Assembly (NCBI GenBank): GCA_018266555.1
Contig: JAFEAF010000014.1
Coordinates: 34,181 to 98,180, forward strand
Length of the DNA: 64,000 nucleotides
Reading direction: 5' to 3'
Origin: Bacteroidota bacterium
GTDB taxonomy: Bacteria; Bacteroidota; Bacteroidia; Chitinophagales; Chitinophagaceae
Below the pieces are notes generated by a model. It did no database searches. It saw only the letters and a list, made by a program, of their open reading frames with translations, and had not been told where the DNA came from. Shown piece by piece: positions 50,946-59,802 of the stretch; the stretch's first letter is position 1; each line of letters opens with the position of its first letter. A program made the position numbers and the translations under genes.

Positions 50946-52049
50946 ATGTATAAACTGATACGAAACATTCTCTTTTTGACCCCTCCGGAATGGGCACATT
51001 ATTTTTCAATGAATTGCCTGAAGTTTTTGTGCAATATCGGGTTAAGAAGGTTATTAATTTTGTGCTTCAAACAGAAAGACACTGAAAATTTGAAATTTAA
51101 AATTTGGAATTTAAACTTTTCAAATCGGATCGGCCTGGGTGCCGGTTTTGATAAAAACGCAAAATACCTCAGGGAATTAGAAGCTTTAGGGTTTGGATTT
51201 GTAGAAATCGGTACAGTGACTCCATTGCCTCAAACCGGTAATCCCAAACCAAGATTATTTCGTTTACCAAAGGATAAAGCTCTTATTAACCGAATGGGAT
51301 TTAATAATGATGGAGTAAAAGTAATAGCTAAGAGATTAAAAGAGTGGAAAGAGAAAAAGAGTAATTCCAGGCTCACTCCCGATAAATATCGGGATCACGA
51401 CTCACGACTCATCATTGGTGGTAATATCGGCAAAAATAAGGCTACTCCGAATGAAGATGCGTGGAAGGATTACGAGATTTGTTTTAAAGAACTATATCCC
51501 TATGTTGATTATTTTGTAGTGAATGTTAGTTCACCCAACACACCAGGATTAAGAGAATTGCAGGAAAAGGAATCATTGCGGAAAATTCTTACACATCTTC
51601 AACTAATTAATTACTCTCTTCATCAAGCTCAGGGTGAAAAGCCTGTTCTTTTAAAAATAGCACCTGATTTAACGTATGAACAATTGGATAATATAATTGA
51701 GCTTGCAATCGAAATAAAGTTAGATGGAATTGTAGCTACGAATACAACTATAAGCCGGGAAACAGGAGCCAACCTGACAGGCAGGAAACGTCAGGAATCG
51801 GGAGGGTTGAGCGGAAAGCCTTTGCAAAAAAAATCAACAGGGATTGTTGAATACATCCATAATAAAACTAATGGGCAAATTCCAATCATTGCTTCCGGTG
51901 GAGTTTTTAGTTTTGAAGATGCCAAAGAAAAATTTGCAGCAGGAGCTTTATTAGTGCAGGTGTGGACAGGTTTTATTTATGAAGGGCCGGGTATCGTAAA
52001 AAAGATTAATAAACTACCGGTTCAGAAAATTAAAATAGGTCAATCATAA
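50946..52049 (+). CDS. pyrD: Dihydroorotate dehydrogenase, quinone-dependent (class 2)
   Basis: Membrane-associated FMN enzyme oxidising dihydroorotate to orotate with menaquinone. From the ATG at 50946 (367 aa) the N-terminus MYKLIRNILFLTPPEWAHYF is the class 2 membrane-association helix. Motifs: NRIGLGAGFDKNAKYL, FVEIGTVTPLPQTGNPKPRL, INRMGFNNDGV, IIGGNIGKNK, VNVSSPNTPGLRELQ (catalytic Ser), VLLKIAPDL, ATNTTISR and IIASGGVFSFEDAKEKFAAG. Residues around KKSNSRLTPDKYRDHDSRLI are extra relative to the family and correspond to the repeat at 51378-51409. Overlaps the terC start by one base (TAATG). Confidence 0.94.
   Translation: MYKLIRNILFLTPPEWAHYFSMNCLKFLCNIGLRRLLILCFKQKDTENLKFKIWNLNFSNRIGLGAGFDKNAKYLRELEALGFGFVEIGTVTPLPQTGNPKPRLFRLPKDKALINRMGFNNDGVKVIAKRLKEWKEKKSNSRLTPDKYRDHDSRLIIGGNIGKNKATPNEDAWKDYEICFKELYPYVDYFVVNVSSPNTPGLRELQEKESLRKILTHLQLINYSLHQAQGEKPVLLKIAPDLTYEQLDNIIELAIEIKLDGIVATNTTISRETGANLTGRKRQESGGLSGKPLQKKSTGIVEYIHNKTNGQIPIIASGGVFSFEDAKEKFAAGALLVQVWTGFIYEGPGIVKKINKLPVQKIKIGQS
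51378..51409. repeat. Repeat element inserted in frame in pyrD
   Basis: Perfect palindrome CCCGATA AA TATCGGG (51378-51393) followed by CACGACT twice (51396-51402, 51403-51409). The element has the look of intergenic Bacteroidota repeats, and the residues it encodes fall between KEWKEKK and the conserved IIGGNIGKNK. Confidence 0.55.
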
Positions 52050-52846
52050 TGGATCAGCTTTTTACCAGCGAAAGCATTATCAGTTTTGTTATACTCGTGA
52101 TACTGGAAGTGGTGCTCGGCATTGACAATGTCATTTTTGTCAGCATCATTTTAAATCGATTGAAAAATATCAAGGAACAAAAAAGAGCAAGGCGGATATG
52201 GATGTTTACCGGAATTTTATCCCGTAGCCTTTTATTATTGGCGTTAGGGTGGCTGCTCTCACAAAAAGGAAAGGCTGTTTTTTCTTTATGGGGAAAAGGG
52301 TTTGACCTGGCCAGTATCGTCATGTTACTTGGAGGTCTGTTTCTTATTTATAAATCAGTTAAAGAAATTCATAATAAACTGGAAGGAGAAGACCCGAATG
52401 TAACCGCAATAGAAAAGAAAGGATTAAATTTAAGCCAGGCAGTTGCCCAGATCATTTTGATTGATGCAGTATTTTCTTTTGACAGCATCATTACTGCAGG
52501 AGGTACAGCAAAGCATGTGGAGATCATGATTGCCGCAGTTGTCATCGCAATGATTGTTATGTTTCTATTCAGCCCCAAAATCTCCGGTTTTATTCATAAA
52601 CACCCAACTATTAAAATGCTGGCACTTTCGTTTTTAGTAATGATCGGGTTAAGTCTTGTTATTGAAGGATGGGATTCTGAAAATGCGGAAGAACTGCATC
52701 TGAAAAATTATATCTACTTCGGTATGGCATTTTCTTTTACTGTAGAAATGTTGAATATGGTGATGCGAAGTAAATCTGCAAAAAGAAATAGTCATTTGGT
52801 AAAACTGAACGAACCTGAGTTGAAAGAAGAAAACGAACCGGGTTAA
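52049..52846 (+). CDS. TerC-family integral membrane protein
   Basis: 265 aa, about seven hydrophobic helices. Family signatures: SFVILVILEVVLGIDNVIFV (with the conserved GIDN), WMFTGILSRSLLLLALGW and SQAVAQIILIDAVFSFDSII (the second acidic motif, AVFSFDS). TerC proteins are linked to tellurite resistance and, more generally, to metal (manganese) export or envelope maturation. It begins inside the pyrD stop codon (TAATG) and its 3' end overlaps rsmE by four bases. Confidence 0.92.
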   Translation: MDQLFTSESIISFVILVILEVVLGIDNVIFVSIILNRLKNIKEQKRARRIWMFTGILSRSLLLLALGWLLSQKGKAVFSLWGKGFDLASIVMLLGGLFLIYKSVKEIHNKLEGEDPNVTAIEKKGLNLSQAVAQIILIDAVFSFDSIITAGGTAKHVEIMIAAVVIAMIVMFLFSPKISGFIHKHPTIKMLALSFLVMIGLSLVIEGWDSENAEELHLKNYIYFGMAFSFTVEMLNMVMRSKSAKRNSHLVKLNEPELKEENEPG

Positions 52847-53544
52847 ATATTTTGAAGAAGCGCTGCAGCCACAATTCCTGCTGTTTCACTTCTCAATCTT
52901 GTTTCACCCAATGAAACGGGGATAAAATTATTTTCCAATGCAGCATGAATTTCTTCTTTTGTAAAATCTCCTTCCGGACCAATTAAAATTATAACTGATT
53001 TCCCGGTAATTTGATTCTTTAATTGCAGTTTCTTTCCTTCAGCACAATGGGCAATGAATTGTTGCTGATGGTTTGAGTGCCGGATAGCATAATTGAAATC
53101 CTGCGGCTCATGCAATTTAGGTATCCAGCATTGCTGGCTTTGCAACATGGCGCTTATTAAAATAGAATTCATTCTTTCATAACGAAATTTTTCTTTTTCT
53201 GTCCGTTCACATAGTAAAGGAATAATTTCGGTAATTCCGATTTCTGTTGTTTTTTCCAACAACCATTCAAACCGGTATGTATTTTTTAAAAGAGAAATAG
53301 CTATTGTGATGTTCCTGGTAGCAGGTGCGGGGTTTCTGGTTTGTCTGACTTCTACTTTACAATGTCTTTTATGAGTGTTAATAATTTCGCAAGTAATCAA
53401 ATTTCCTTTTCCATCCGTTAAATTCAATTTCTCGCTTTCCTGCATTCTTAGTACCTGCACGATATGCTTTGAAGTATCTTCATTGAGCTCGATTTCTTTT
53501 TGTGAAAAATCAAATTGTTCAATATAAAAAAAAGGAATTGGCAT
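52843..53544 (-). CDS. rsmE: 16S rRNA (uracil-1498-N3)-methyltransferase
   Basis: SAM-dependent SPOUT-type methyltransferase that modifies U1498 in the decoding region. 233 aa. The N-terminal PUA-like part (about 1-75) is followed by the knotted domain with NTYRFEWLLEKTTEIGITEI, ILIGPEGDFTKEEIHAALEN and the knot motif VSLGETRLRSETAGIVAA. The stretch TRNPAPATRN (bases about 53313-53342) is repeat-like in DNA and lies between the two domains. Convergent with terC with a four-base overlap. Confidence 0.93.
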   Translation of the reverse strand: MPIPFFYIEQFDFSQKEIELNEDTSKHIVQVLRMQESEKLNLTDGKGNLITCEIINTHKRHCKVEVRQTRNPAPATRNITIAISLLKNTYRFEWLLEKTTEIGITEIIPLLCERTEKEKFRYERMNSILISAMLQSQQCWIPKLHEPQDFNYAIRHSNHQQQFIAHCAEGKKLQLKNQITGKSVIILIGPEGDFTKEEIHAALENNFIPVSLGETRLRSETAGIVAAALLQNI

Positions 53545-53571
53545 AATTTAAAAGTCACGCCACTATGCCGG

Positions 53572-53579
53572 ACAAATCT
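53572..53579 (-). promoter_or_regulatory. -7 promoter box for rsmE
   Basis: Minus strand reads TAGATTTG, a perfect match, 27 bases upstream of the rsmE ATG and just downstream of the dnaB stop. Confidence 0.45.
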
Positions 53580-53604
53580 AAATTCGTAAAATGTAAATCT
53601 GAAA

Positions 53605-55170
53605 TCAAAATGGCGTTTCTTCCTCATCACTGTAGGGAAGGTCATTCATTTTACTTCCGGCTTGAATATATAATTTGGCATCACCACCATCTGAATCAGG
53701 TACTGGTTTCCAGTTGCCGGGCAACCCCAGCTCACTAAGTCCACCGGTATCTTCTTCTATAAATTTTTGAATATGGAGTAAAGCCCGCAGCTTAATATTT
53801 TCCAGAATGCCGTTTCTGTGTTTTGCAATACGTACGTGGGTTTCGCCCCGGTTGGATTCCCCCATTTCATTTGTTGTGATATCATAATATTCCGGGCGGT
53901 ATAAAAACATAACCAAATCAGCATCCTGTTCTATAGCTCCTGATTCACGAAGGTCGCTCAACTGTGGGATTTTTGTTCCGTCCTTGGCGCCTCTTTTTTC
54001 CACTTCACGACTCAATTGTGACAAAGCAATGATAGGAACATTTAATTCTTTCGCCAATGCTTTCAGGTTTCTTGAAATGTTACTGATCTCCTGCTCCCTG
54101 TTCGATTGCCGGTTGTCACCAGTGCCGCTCATCAATTGTAAATAATCAATGATGATAAGCCCGATGTTGTGTTTGTTTTTCAAACGACGGCTTTTGGCTC
54201 GAAGCTCAAAAATGTTTAATGCCGGAGTGTCATCAATATAAATAGGAGCTTTCGCCAACCTTTGAATACCTCTTGCATACAATTGTTTCATTTCATGTTC
54301 TTCTAATTTTCCTCTTGCTATTTTCGCCAGCCAAATTTCGCTTTCCGCCGCAAGGATACGTTGTACCAATTGACCAGCACTCATTTCTAAGGAAAATAAA
54401 GCAACGGGTGTCTGTTTGTTTCCACTCATGGCTGCATTACGGGCAAGATTCAGTGCAAAGGCGGTTTTACCCACAGCAGGCCTTGCTGCTAAAATGATCA
54501 GGTCTGAATTTTGCCATCCGTATGTAATTCTGTCCAGTGATGAAAACCCACTGGGTACGCCGGTTACATCTTCATTTTTGTGGCGGAGATCTTCAATGCG
54601 TTGAACCGTTTTTACCAATACCGAATCAATTGTATCAAAATTTTTCCGAAGGTGATTGTTGGTGATTTCAAACAATTTGCTTTCGGCATCATCGAGCAAA
54701 TCGAAAACATCTGTGGTATCTTCATAAGCATCCCCAATGATTTCCCCACTGATGCGAATAAGCTCCCGCTGAATAAATTTCTCAATGATAATTTTTGCGT
54801 GGGCTTCTATATTTGCCGAAGAAACTACGGCATTGGTAAGTTTTGTGACATAATAAGGGCCTCCCACCAATTCCAGTTCTTCTTTGCTTCGTAATTCTTC
54901 CACAACCGTGAGAATATCTACCGGTTGATTTTTACTCACCAGGCTTTGCATAGCTCTGAAAATCCGTTGATGAGCTTCTACATAAAAACATTCCGGTTTG
55001 AGAATTTCGACGATAGCATCAAATGCATTTTTTTCAAGCATGACGGCTCCCAGCACTGCCTCTTCCAGTTCTTTTGCCTGTGGAGGTACTTTTCCATAAA
55101 CCATAGTACTAAGGTCCAGTGAGGATTTTCTTCTTTGCTTCCTGTCTTTGTTTAAATTGGTCAGATCCAT
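53605..55170 (-). CDS. dnaB: Replicative DNA helicase DnaB
   Basis: Hexameric helicase that unwinds DNA at the replication fork. 521 aa. The N-terminal domain starts KVPPQAKELEEAVLGAVMLE and contains YVEAHQRIFRAMQSLVSKNQ and GGPYYVTKLTNAVVSSANIE. The RecA-like domain has Walker A ILAARPAVGKTAFALNLAR, the H1a-H2 region VALFSLEMSAGQLVQRILAA, LIIIDYLQLMSG (Walker B), PIIALSQLSREVEKRGAKD and LSDLRESGAIEQDADLVMFL. The last 60 residues form a short acidic C-terminal tail. It has no intein. Confidence 0.96.
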   Translation of the reverse strand: MDLTNLNKDRKQRRKSSLDLSTMVYGKVPPQAKELEEAVLGAVMLEKNAFDAIVEILKPECFYVEAHQRIFRAMQSLVSKNQPVDILTVVEELRSKEELELVGGPYYVTKLTNAVVSSANIEAHAKIIIEKFIQRELIRISGEIIGDAYEDTTDVFDLLDDAESKLFEITNNHLRKNFDTIDSVLVKTVQRIEDLRHKNEDVTGVPSGFSSLDRITYGWQNSDLIILAARPAVGKTAFALNLARNAAMSGNKQTPVALFSLEMSAGQLVQRILAAESEIWLAKIARGKLEEHEMKQLYARGIQRLAKAPIYIDDTPALNIFELRAKSRRLKNKHNIGLIIIDYLQLMSGTGDNRQSNREQEISNISRNLKALAKELNVPIIALSQLSREVEKRGAKDGTKIPQLSDLRESGAIEQDADLVMFLYRPEYYDITTNEMGESNRGETHVRIAKHRNGILENIKLRALLHIQKFIEEDTGGLSELGLPGNWKPVPDSDGGDAKLYIQAGSKMNDLPYSDEEETPF

Positions 55171-55609
55171 GTTCCGTTACGGCGATAAAAAGTTAAACCA
55201 TTAGTTACTCACCAATGACCATCGGGTTAGCCCTTCTTATCAGTCGGGCAGGTATTCCAGCCTTATTTAAGAAAATTTCTCTTCATCAAAGGAATTGTTC
55301 CCAGCAGTCAGAACAGCGAATATAGAAACCGAAAGTGATTGAAAAAAAAATTTTCTTTCTTCACTATTTCTTCACCGGCTGATGCTTGGTTATCCACAAG
55401 CTGCACTACTCCTTTCCCAACAATCTTTTTCAATTTAAGAAAAAAGAAATATAAATCAAGAACGGATTTAACACATTTGTGAAAAAAAATTTGTATTGGC
55501 ATTCAATGGCTTTGTTGATTTTATACAATAAATACCGGTTCATTGAGTTATTATCTGTAGCTTCTTATTCGTACCAAAACTGCTGTAAATAAACCTTTAA
55601 ATACCTTCT
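55171..55609. other. Gene-free region between dnaB and the next gene
   Basis: About 440 bases, divergent spacer. An ORF of 64 codons on the minus strand is of low-complexity composition and is not credible. Promoters of dnaB and of the gene at 55610 must lie here, but no perfect -7 box is visible. No tRNA or repeat was seen. Confidence 0.4.
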
Positions 55610-56119
55610 ATGGAAACGATGAAACATGGTAATCACCTCCGTTCTGTACTTGCTCAGGCAAATACGAATGCTTCATTATGGATTGGCCATTTGCAAAAAA
55701 GTGCATCTGACCATTTTGGCGGGCAAACTTTCTGTTGTCCTTCGGACGGATTGTTAGATAACATTCAATTGTTTTCTTCTGCTGTGCAGTATCCGGGTGA
55801 AATCACTTTGACGCTTCATGAATTTGAAATCAAAACAAAAACATGGGAGCAGGCAATTTGCAGTTCCAGGTTGATAATCCGAAAAGGGGATCATGGCCGA
55901 TGGATACGTTTTGATTTTTCACCCATAGTTCTTCAAAAGGGAACTGTGTATGGGTTCCGCCTGCAATCTCACAATGCTTTGATCGCATTGGGCGAAGCAG
56001 CCAGCGATACGAAATTGCCTTTTTCTTACGGCTATGAATGGAAAGCGGATACAAAAAATGAAAAAGGACATTTTTTTTCTTATTTCAGCCTGGCGTTTAA
56101 TATAGAAATGTGTGCCTGA
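55610..56119 (+). CDS. Hypothetical beta-rich protein
   Basis: 169 aa; family not recognised. There is no signal peptide or membrane helix. The middle, DNIQLFSSAVQYPGEITLTL and HEFEIKTKTWEQAICSSRLI, and the end, GTVYGFRLQSHNALIALGEA, look like an all-beta sandwich with an FGGQTFCCPSDG segment near the start, as in choice-of-anchor or carbohydrate-binding-like domains. It is followed by a strong terminator and stands alone, so context gives no function. Confidence 0.65.
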   Translation: METMKHGNHLRSVLAQANTNASLWIGHLQKSASDHFGGQTFCCPSDGLLDNIQLFSSAVQYPGEITLTLHEFEIKTKTWEQAICSSRLIIRKGDHGRWIRFDFSPIVLQKGTVYGFRLQSHNALIALGEAASDTKLPFSYGYEWKADTKNEKGHFFSYFSLAFNIEMCA

Positions 56120-56148
56120 TAAATTTTAGCAATGATAATCATAAATGC

Positions 56149-56176
56149 AAACCCTACTTTGGTAGGGTTTATTTTT
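56149..56176 (+). terminator. Intrinsic terminator after the 55610 gene
   Basis: Perfect nine-base stem AAACCCTAC (56149-56157) / GTAGGGTTT (56162-56170) with a TTTG loop, followed by ATTTTT. Confidence 0.88.
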
Positions 56177-56285
56177 AGGCAACCATGAATCGTTCTAAAA
56201 ACCAAGGATGAATTTTTCCTTTGATCGTATCCGCTCATTAAATGAGAATCCATAACTGGTAAGCGTTTCACTTCCGGCTTTCCTT

Positions 56286-56293
56286 TATCTTCG
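56286..56293 (+). promoter_or_regulatory. -7-like promoter box for pheT
   Basis: TATCTTCG (seven of eight), 22 bases before the pheT ATG. Confidence 0.45.
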
Positions 56294-56315
56294 CAGCCAA
56301 TAATGAATTTGATAC

Positions 56316-58742
56316 ATGACGATTTCTTATAAATGGCTGAGTGAATATCTTCCTATAACAATAGAGCCAGAACGATTAAGTAGAATTCTGACTTCTGTCG
56401 GTTTAGAAGTGGAGGCATTGGAAAAATATGAAGAAATAAAAGGTGGATTAAAGGGTTTGTTGGTCGGCGAAGTGTTGCATACAGAAAAACATCCAAACGC
56501 CGATAAACTCAAACTGACAAAAGTGAGCATAGGAACTGCAGAGCCGTTGTCCATTGTTTGCGGAGCTCCAAATGTTGAAGCAGGACAAAAAGTAATAGTA
56601 GCACCAGTTGGTGCAACTATTTATCCAATTTCTGGCGAACCGATGACAATGAAAGTTGCCAAAATCAGAAGTGTAGAAAGCTATGGAATGATCTGTGCGG
56701 AAGATGAAATTGGAATAGGTGTATCTCATGCCGGCATTTTAGTATTACCCATTGATTTGAAACCGGGAACATCTGTTTCAGAATATTTCCAGCCCTATGA
56801 AGATTGGATTTTTGAAATTGGCTTAACACCAAACCGGATGGATGCCATGAGTCATTGGGGTGTAGCACGGGATGTTTGCGCTTATTTAAGCCATCATGAG
56901 AAAACCGATATTAAACCGAAATTACCGAATGGTAATGGATTCAAAGTTGACAATACATCGCTTACAATTGATGTAACAATTGAGAACGCTATTGCATGCC
57001 CCCGCTATTCAGGTATCAGTATTTCCGATGTTAAGATTGCCGAATCGCCGAAATGGCTGAAACAAAAGTTAAAATCAATTGGGCTGAGGCCAATTAATAA
57101 TATCGTTGACATTACGAATTTTATTTTACATGAAACCGGCCAGCCGCTTCATGCTTTTGATGCTGATGCAATAAAAGGGAAAAAAGTAATTGTAAAAAAT
57201 TTACCAGAAGGAACACCATTTATAACGCTGGATGAAAAAGAAAGAAAGCTCAGTGCTGAAGATCTTATCATCTGTAATGCAACTGAAGGAATGTGTATTG
57301 CCGGAGTTTTTGGAGGTCTGCATAGTGGTGTCACCGGTCAAACAAAAAATATTTTTTTAGAAAGCGCTTGTTTTGATCCGATTATCACAAGAAAGACTTC
57401 ATTTCGCCACGGGTTAAGAACAGATGCTGCCACAAGATTTGAAAAAGGAACAGATATTTCCGGAACCGTAAATGTGTTGAAAAGGGCTGCTACCATGATC
57501 CGGGAAATCTGCGGTGGAACTATTTCTTCAGCAATTGCAGATGTGTATCCAAATCCTAAAGAAAAAGTGCAGGTTAGCCTGAAATATCATTACCTGAAAA
57601 AATTAAGTGGTAAAAACTACCATCCTGATGCTGTAAAAAGAATTCTGCTCAGCCTTGGTTTTGAAATAAATAAAGAAGGAATAGATGAATTGCGTGTTGC
57701 TGCTCCATATCACAAACCGGATATCAGCCTGCCCGCAGATATTGTAGAGGAAGTGCTTCGGATAGATGGACTGGACAATGTTGAAATACCTATTGCCATC
57801 ACCATCACACCGTCTATTGAAAAGAATTATTCAAATGAGATTTACAAAGAAAAGATTTCAAATTATCTGACAGGAATCGGATTTAATGAATTCCTGACAA
57901 ATTCCATTACCAATGCTGCCTATTTTTCAGAAGAAGAATTACAGGGTATGGTAAAAATGATGAACAGCCTGACAGCAGAGTTGAATATTTTACGTAATTC
58001 TTTATTTGAAACATCGCTGGTATCGGTAGCTCACAACCTAAATCATAAAAACAATGCACTGAAGTGCTTTGAATTTGGAAAAGCTTATAGAGTTTCTGAA
58101 GTAAACAAGTATACAGAAACCGAAAAATTTTGTATTCTCATAACCGGAAATACTTCAGAGAATACCTGGAAACAGAAATCACAGGTATCTGATTTATATT
58201 ATATTAAAGGTGTCCTGGAAGGTATTTTTAAGCTTATGAATATTGAACCTGACAAAAGCGGAAGATTAACCTCTCTTAAATTAGATAATCATTTTGCCTT
58301 TATAAAAAATGAACAGGTAGTTGCTGAAGTGGGTGAAGTTAATAAAATGTATTTATCAAAATTTGATATTAAACAACCTGTATTTTTTGCTGAACTGAAC
58401 TGGGCGGTCTTAGTTGACTATGCCTCACAACATAAGCCTAAAATAAAAGAACTTCCCCGTTTTCCAGCCGTACAGCGTGACCTTGCCATTGTGGTACCGA
58501 AAGAATCGAAATTCGAAGAAATTGAAAAATCAGTGCAAAATATCCGGTTAAACAAATTGCTGAAGCTGCATTTGTTTGATATATTCGAGAGTGAAAAATT
58601 GGGAACGGGTAAAAAATCAATGGCAGTCAACTTCACTTTTCTGGATGAAGAAAAAACACTAACAGATAAGGAAATAGATAACTGGATGAATCAGATCATG
58701 ACAGCATTAGAAAATGATTTGCAAGCCGAGATCCGGAAATAA
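56316..58742 (+). CDS. pheT: Phenylalanine--tRNA ligase beta subunit
   Basis: Beta chain of the heterotetrameric PheRS that charges tRNA-Phe. 808 aa, the usual bacterial length. Domains: N-terminal MTISYKWLSEYLPITIEPER, the tRNA-binding EMAP-like domain (about 40-150, LLVGEVLHTEKHPNADKLKL), the B3/B4 editing domain (about 210-400, ending LRTDAATRFEKGTDISGT), B5 (about 410-480, KPDISLPADIVEEVLRIDG), the catalytic-like core (480-690) and the C-terminal anticodon-binding FDX-ACB domain (about 715-808, FPAVQRDLAIVVPKES and SMAVNFTFLDEEKTLTDKEI). pheS is not in the window. Confidence 0.96.
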   Translation: MTISYKWLSEYLPITIEPERLSRILTSVGLEVEALEKYEEIKGGLKGLLVGEVLHTEKHPNADKLKLTKVSIGTAEPLSIVCGAPNVEAGQKVIVAPVGATIYPISGEPMTMKVAKIRSVESYGMICAEDEIGIGVSHAGILVLPIDLKPGTSVSEYFQPYEDWIFEIGLTPNRMDAMSHWGVARDVCAYLSHHEKTDIKPKLPNGNGFKVDNTSLTIDVTIENAIACPRYSGISISDVKIAESPKWLKQKLKSIGLRPINNIVDITNFILHETGQPLHAFDADAIKGKKVIVKNLPEGTPFITLDEKERKLSAEDLIICNATEGMCIAGVFGGLHSGVTGQTKNIFLESACFDPIITRKTSFRHGLRTDAATRFEKGTDISGTVNVLKRAATMIREICGGTISSAIADVYPNPKEKVQVSLKYHYLKKLSGKNYHPDAVKRILLSLGFEINKEGIDELRVAAPYHKPDISLPADIVEEVLRIDGLDNVEIPIAITITPSIEKNYSNEIYKEKISNYLTGIGFNEFLTNSITNAAYFSEEELQGMVKMMNSLTAELNILRNSLFETSLVSVAHNLNHKNNALKCFEFGKAYRVSEVNKYTETEKFCILITGNTSENTWKQKSQVSDLYYIKGVLEGIFKLMNIEPDKSGRLTSLKLDNHFAFIKNEQVVAEVGEVNKMYLSKFDIKQPVFFAELNWAVLVDYASQHKPKIKELPRFPAVQRDLAIVVPKESKFEEIEKSVQNIRLNKLLKLHLFDIFESEKLGTGKKSMAVNFTFLDEEKTLTDKEIDNWMNQIMTALENDLQAEIRK

Positions 58743-58752
58743 AAAATAATTG

Positions 58753-59046
58753 ATGATCATGAATTCTGCAGAGCAACATTTGAAACGAATACAGGATAAA
58801 CTTCAGCAACTGCTGAAGCAACATTGGGTTTTGCAAAAGGAAAATTCACAGTTGAAACAGGAGTTGGAAAAGTCAAAAAAGTATATTCTGCAGCAGCAAA
58901 AAAATTCAGAGGGTCTGAAACAACAATTAGACATAGTAAAACTCAGTGCTCATAAAATGAGTACCTCTGATAAGAAGGAATTAGAAAAAAGGATTAATTC
59001 CTATCTAAAAGAAATTGATCGCTGCATTGCATTATTAGGAGAATAA
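58753..59046 (+). CDS. Small coiled-coil protein
   Basis: 97 aa from the ATG at 58753 (ATG 58759 is also possible; a TTG at 58750 is unlikely). Nearly the whole protein is one coiled coil with Leu/Gln heptads: QDKLQQLLKQHWVLQKENSQ, LKQELEKSKKYILQQQKNSE, ending EKRINSYLKEIDRCIALLGE. This order (pheT, coiled-coil protein, zapA, rny) is common in Bacteroidota, and the place upstream of zapA suggests a division-related role by position only. Confidence 0.75.
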   Translation: MIMNSAEQHLKRIQDKLQQLLKQHWVLQKENSQLKQELEKSKKYILQQQKNSEGLKQQLDIVKLSAHKMSTSDKKELEKRINSYLKEIDRCIALLGE

Positions 59047-59047
59047 A

Positions 59048-59359
59048 TCAAATACGCTTGATAAGTTGCATTTTCATTTGATCCTCTCCGTGAGATAATT
59101 CCAGGGTGTACACTCCATAAGGCAAATCGTTTAGTCCGGACCAGGTTACTTGCTCCCGGTCAGATAAATGATCCCGCTCCATAGAGCTGCATACACTTCC
59201 TTTTTCATCTTTTAATACACCCCGAAGACATTCGCCTTTGGGAGCTACTAATTCAAGCTGCAGTGCATCAATAAAAATTGATGGTTTAACTTTGGCAAAC
59301 ATGGCAACAAGTTTGTTTTTTTGTTTCCGAGGGGAAAGGACAATCAAACTTTGAGGCAT
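59048..59359 (-). CDS. Small beta-rich protein resembling a stand-alone sorting-domain fold
   Basis: 103 aa, intact. The second half (VTWSGLNDLPYGVYTLELSH, then GEDQMKMQLIKRI) resembles the terminal strands of T9SS sorting domains (GLPxGVYxxxL...KxxxK), but there is no signal peptide and the rest (LVAMFAKVKPSIFIDALQLE) is not typical. It could be a cytosolic domain of unrelated origin. It is convergent with the coiled-coil gene (1 base apart) and divergent from zapA. Confidence 0.6.
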   Translation of the reverse strand: MPQSLIVLSPRKQKNKLVAMFAKVKPSIFIDALQLELVAPKGECLRGVLKDEKGSVCSSMERDHLSDREQVTWSGLNDLPYGVYTLELSHGEDQMKMQLIKRI

Positions 59360-59409
59360 TTCAAAAGATGGAGATTTTTAACCGAAACAGGAGAACCAAT
59401 ATAAACAAT

Positions 59410-59417
59410 TAAATTTG
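59410..59417 (+). promoter_or_regulatory. -7 promoter box for zapA with an inverted repeat
   Basis: TAAATTTG, a perfect match, 13 bases before the zapA ATG. AATTTG (59412-59417) and CAAATT (59425-59430) form a six-base inverted repeat over the transcription start region. Confidence 0.45.
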
Positions 59418-59430
59418 AAATTCCCAAATT

Positions 59431-59727
59431 ATGGAAGCCTTAATTGCAATAACTGTAGTAATTGGCGATCGTTCTTATAGGATTAAGATTCGCCAGGAGG
59501 ATGAACAGGTGGTTCGTCAAACTATCAAGTCCATAAATGACAAAATCCTGGAATTCAGAACACAATTTGCCGGAAAAGACATGCAGGATTACATTTCAAT
59601 GGTGCTGGCCTGGTACGCAACTGAGCAACATAGCGCTGCTGCTGCCGAAATTGAAAAAGAAAATATTGAAGACCAGCTATTCACCATTGAAAAAATGCTG
59701 GACAATCAGCTAAAAGATAGCAAATAA
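59431..59727 (+). CDS. zapA: Cell division protein ZapA
   Basis: 98 aa. ZapA binds FtsZ and bundles its protofilaments at midcell. The N-terminal globular part contains ITVVIGDRSYRIKIRQEDEQ (the family's G-D-R/x-Y segment), followed by a long helix for tetramerisation (KSINDKILEFRTQFAGKDMQ through AEIEKENIEDQLFTIEKMLD). Length and position upstream of rny fit. Confidence 0.9.
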   Translation: MEALIAITVVIGDRSYRIKIRQEDEQVVRQTIKSINDKILEFRTQFAGKDMQDYISMVLAWYATEQHSAAAAEIEKENIEDQLFTIEKMLDNQLKDSK

Positions 59728-59802
59728 AGATTGAACAAATCCTCTGGTTTTTCAAATGTGAAGCGCCACTGTATTCAATTTCACCTATTTACTTTCCTTT
59801 TG

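Noticed and set aside
50857..51009. N-terminal extension of the thiolase (ATG at 51009)
   Set aside because: The extra 51 residues have no family similarity and overlap pyrD; a -7 box lies just upstream of the ATG at 50856.
55308..55502. 64-codon ORF in the dnaB upstream spacer
   Set aside because: Phe/Lys-rich low-complexity translation and no family; treated as spacer.
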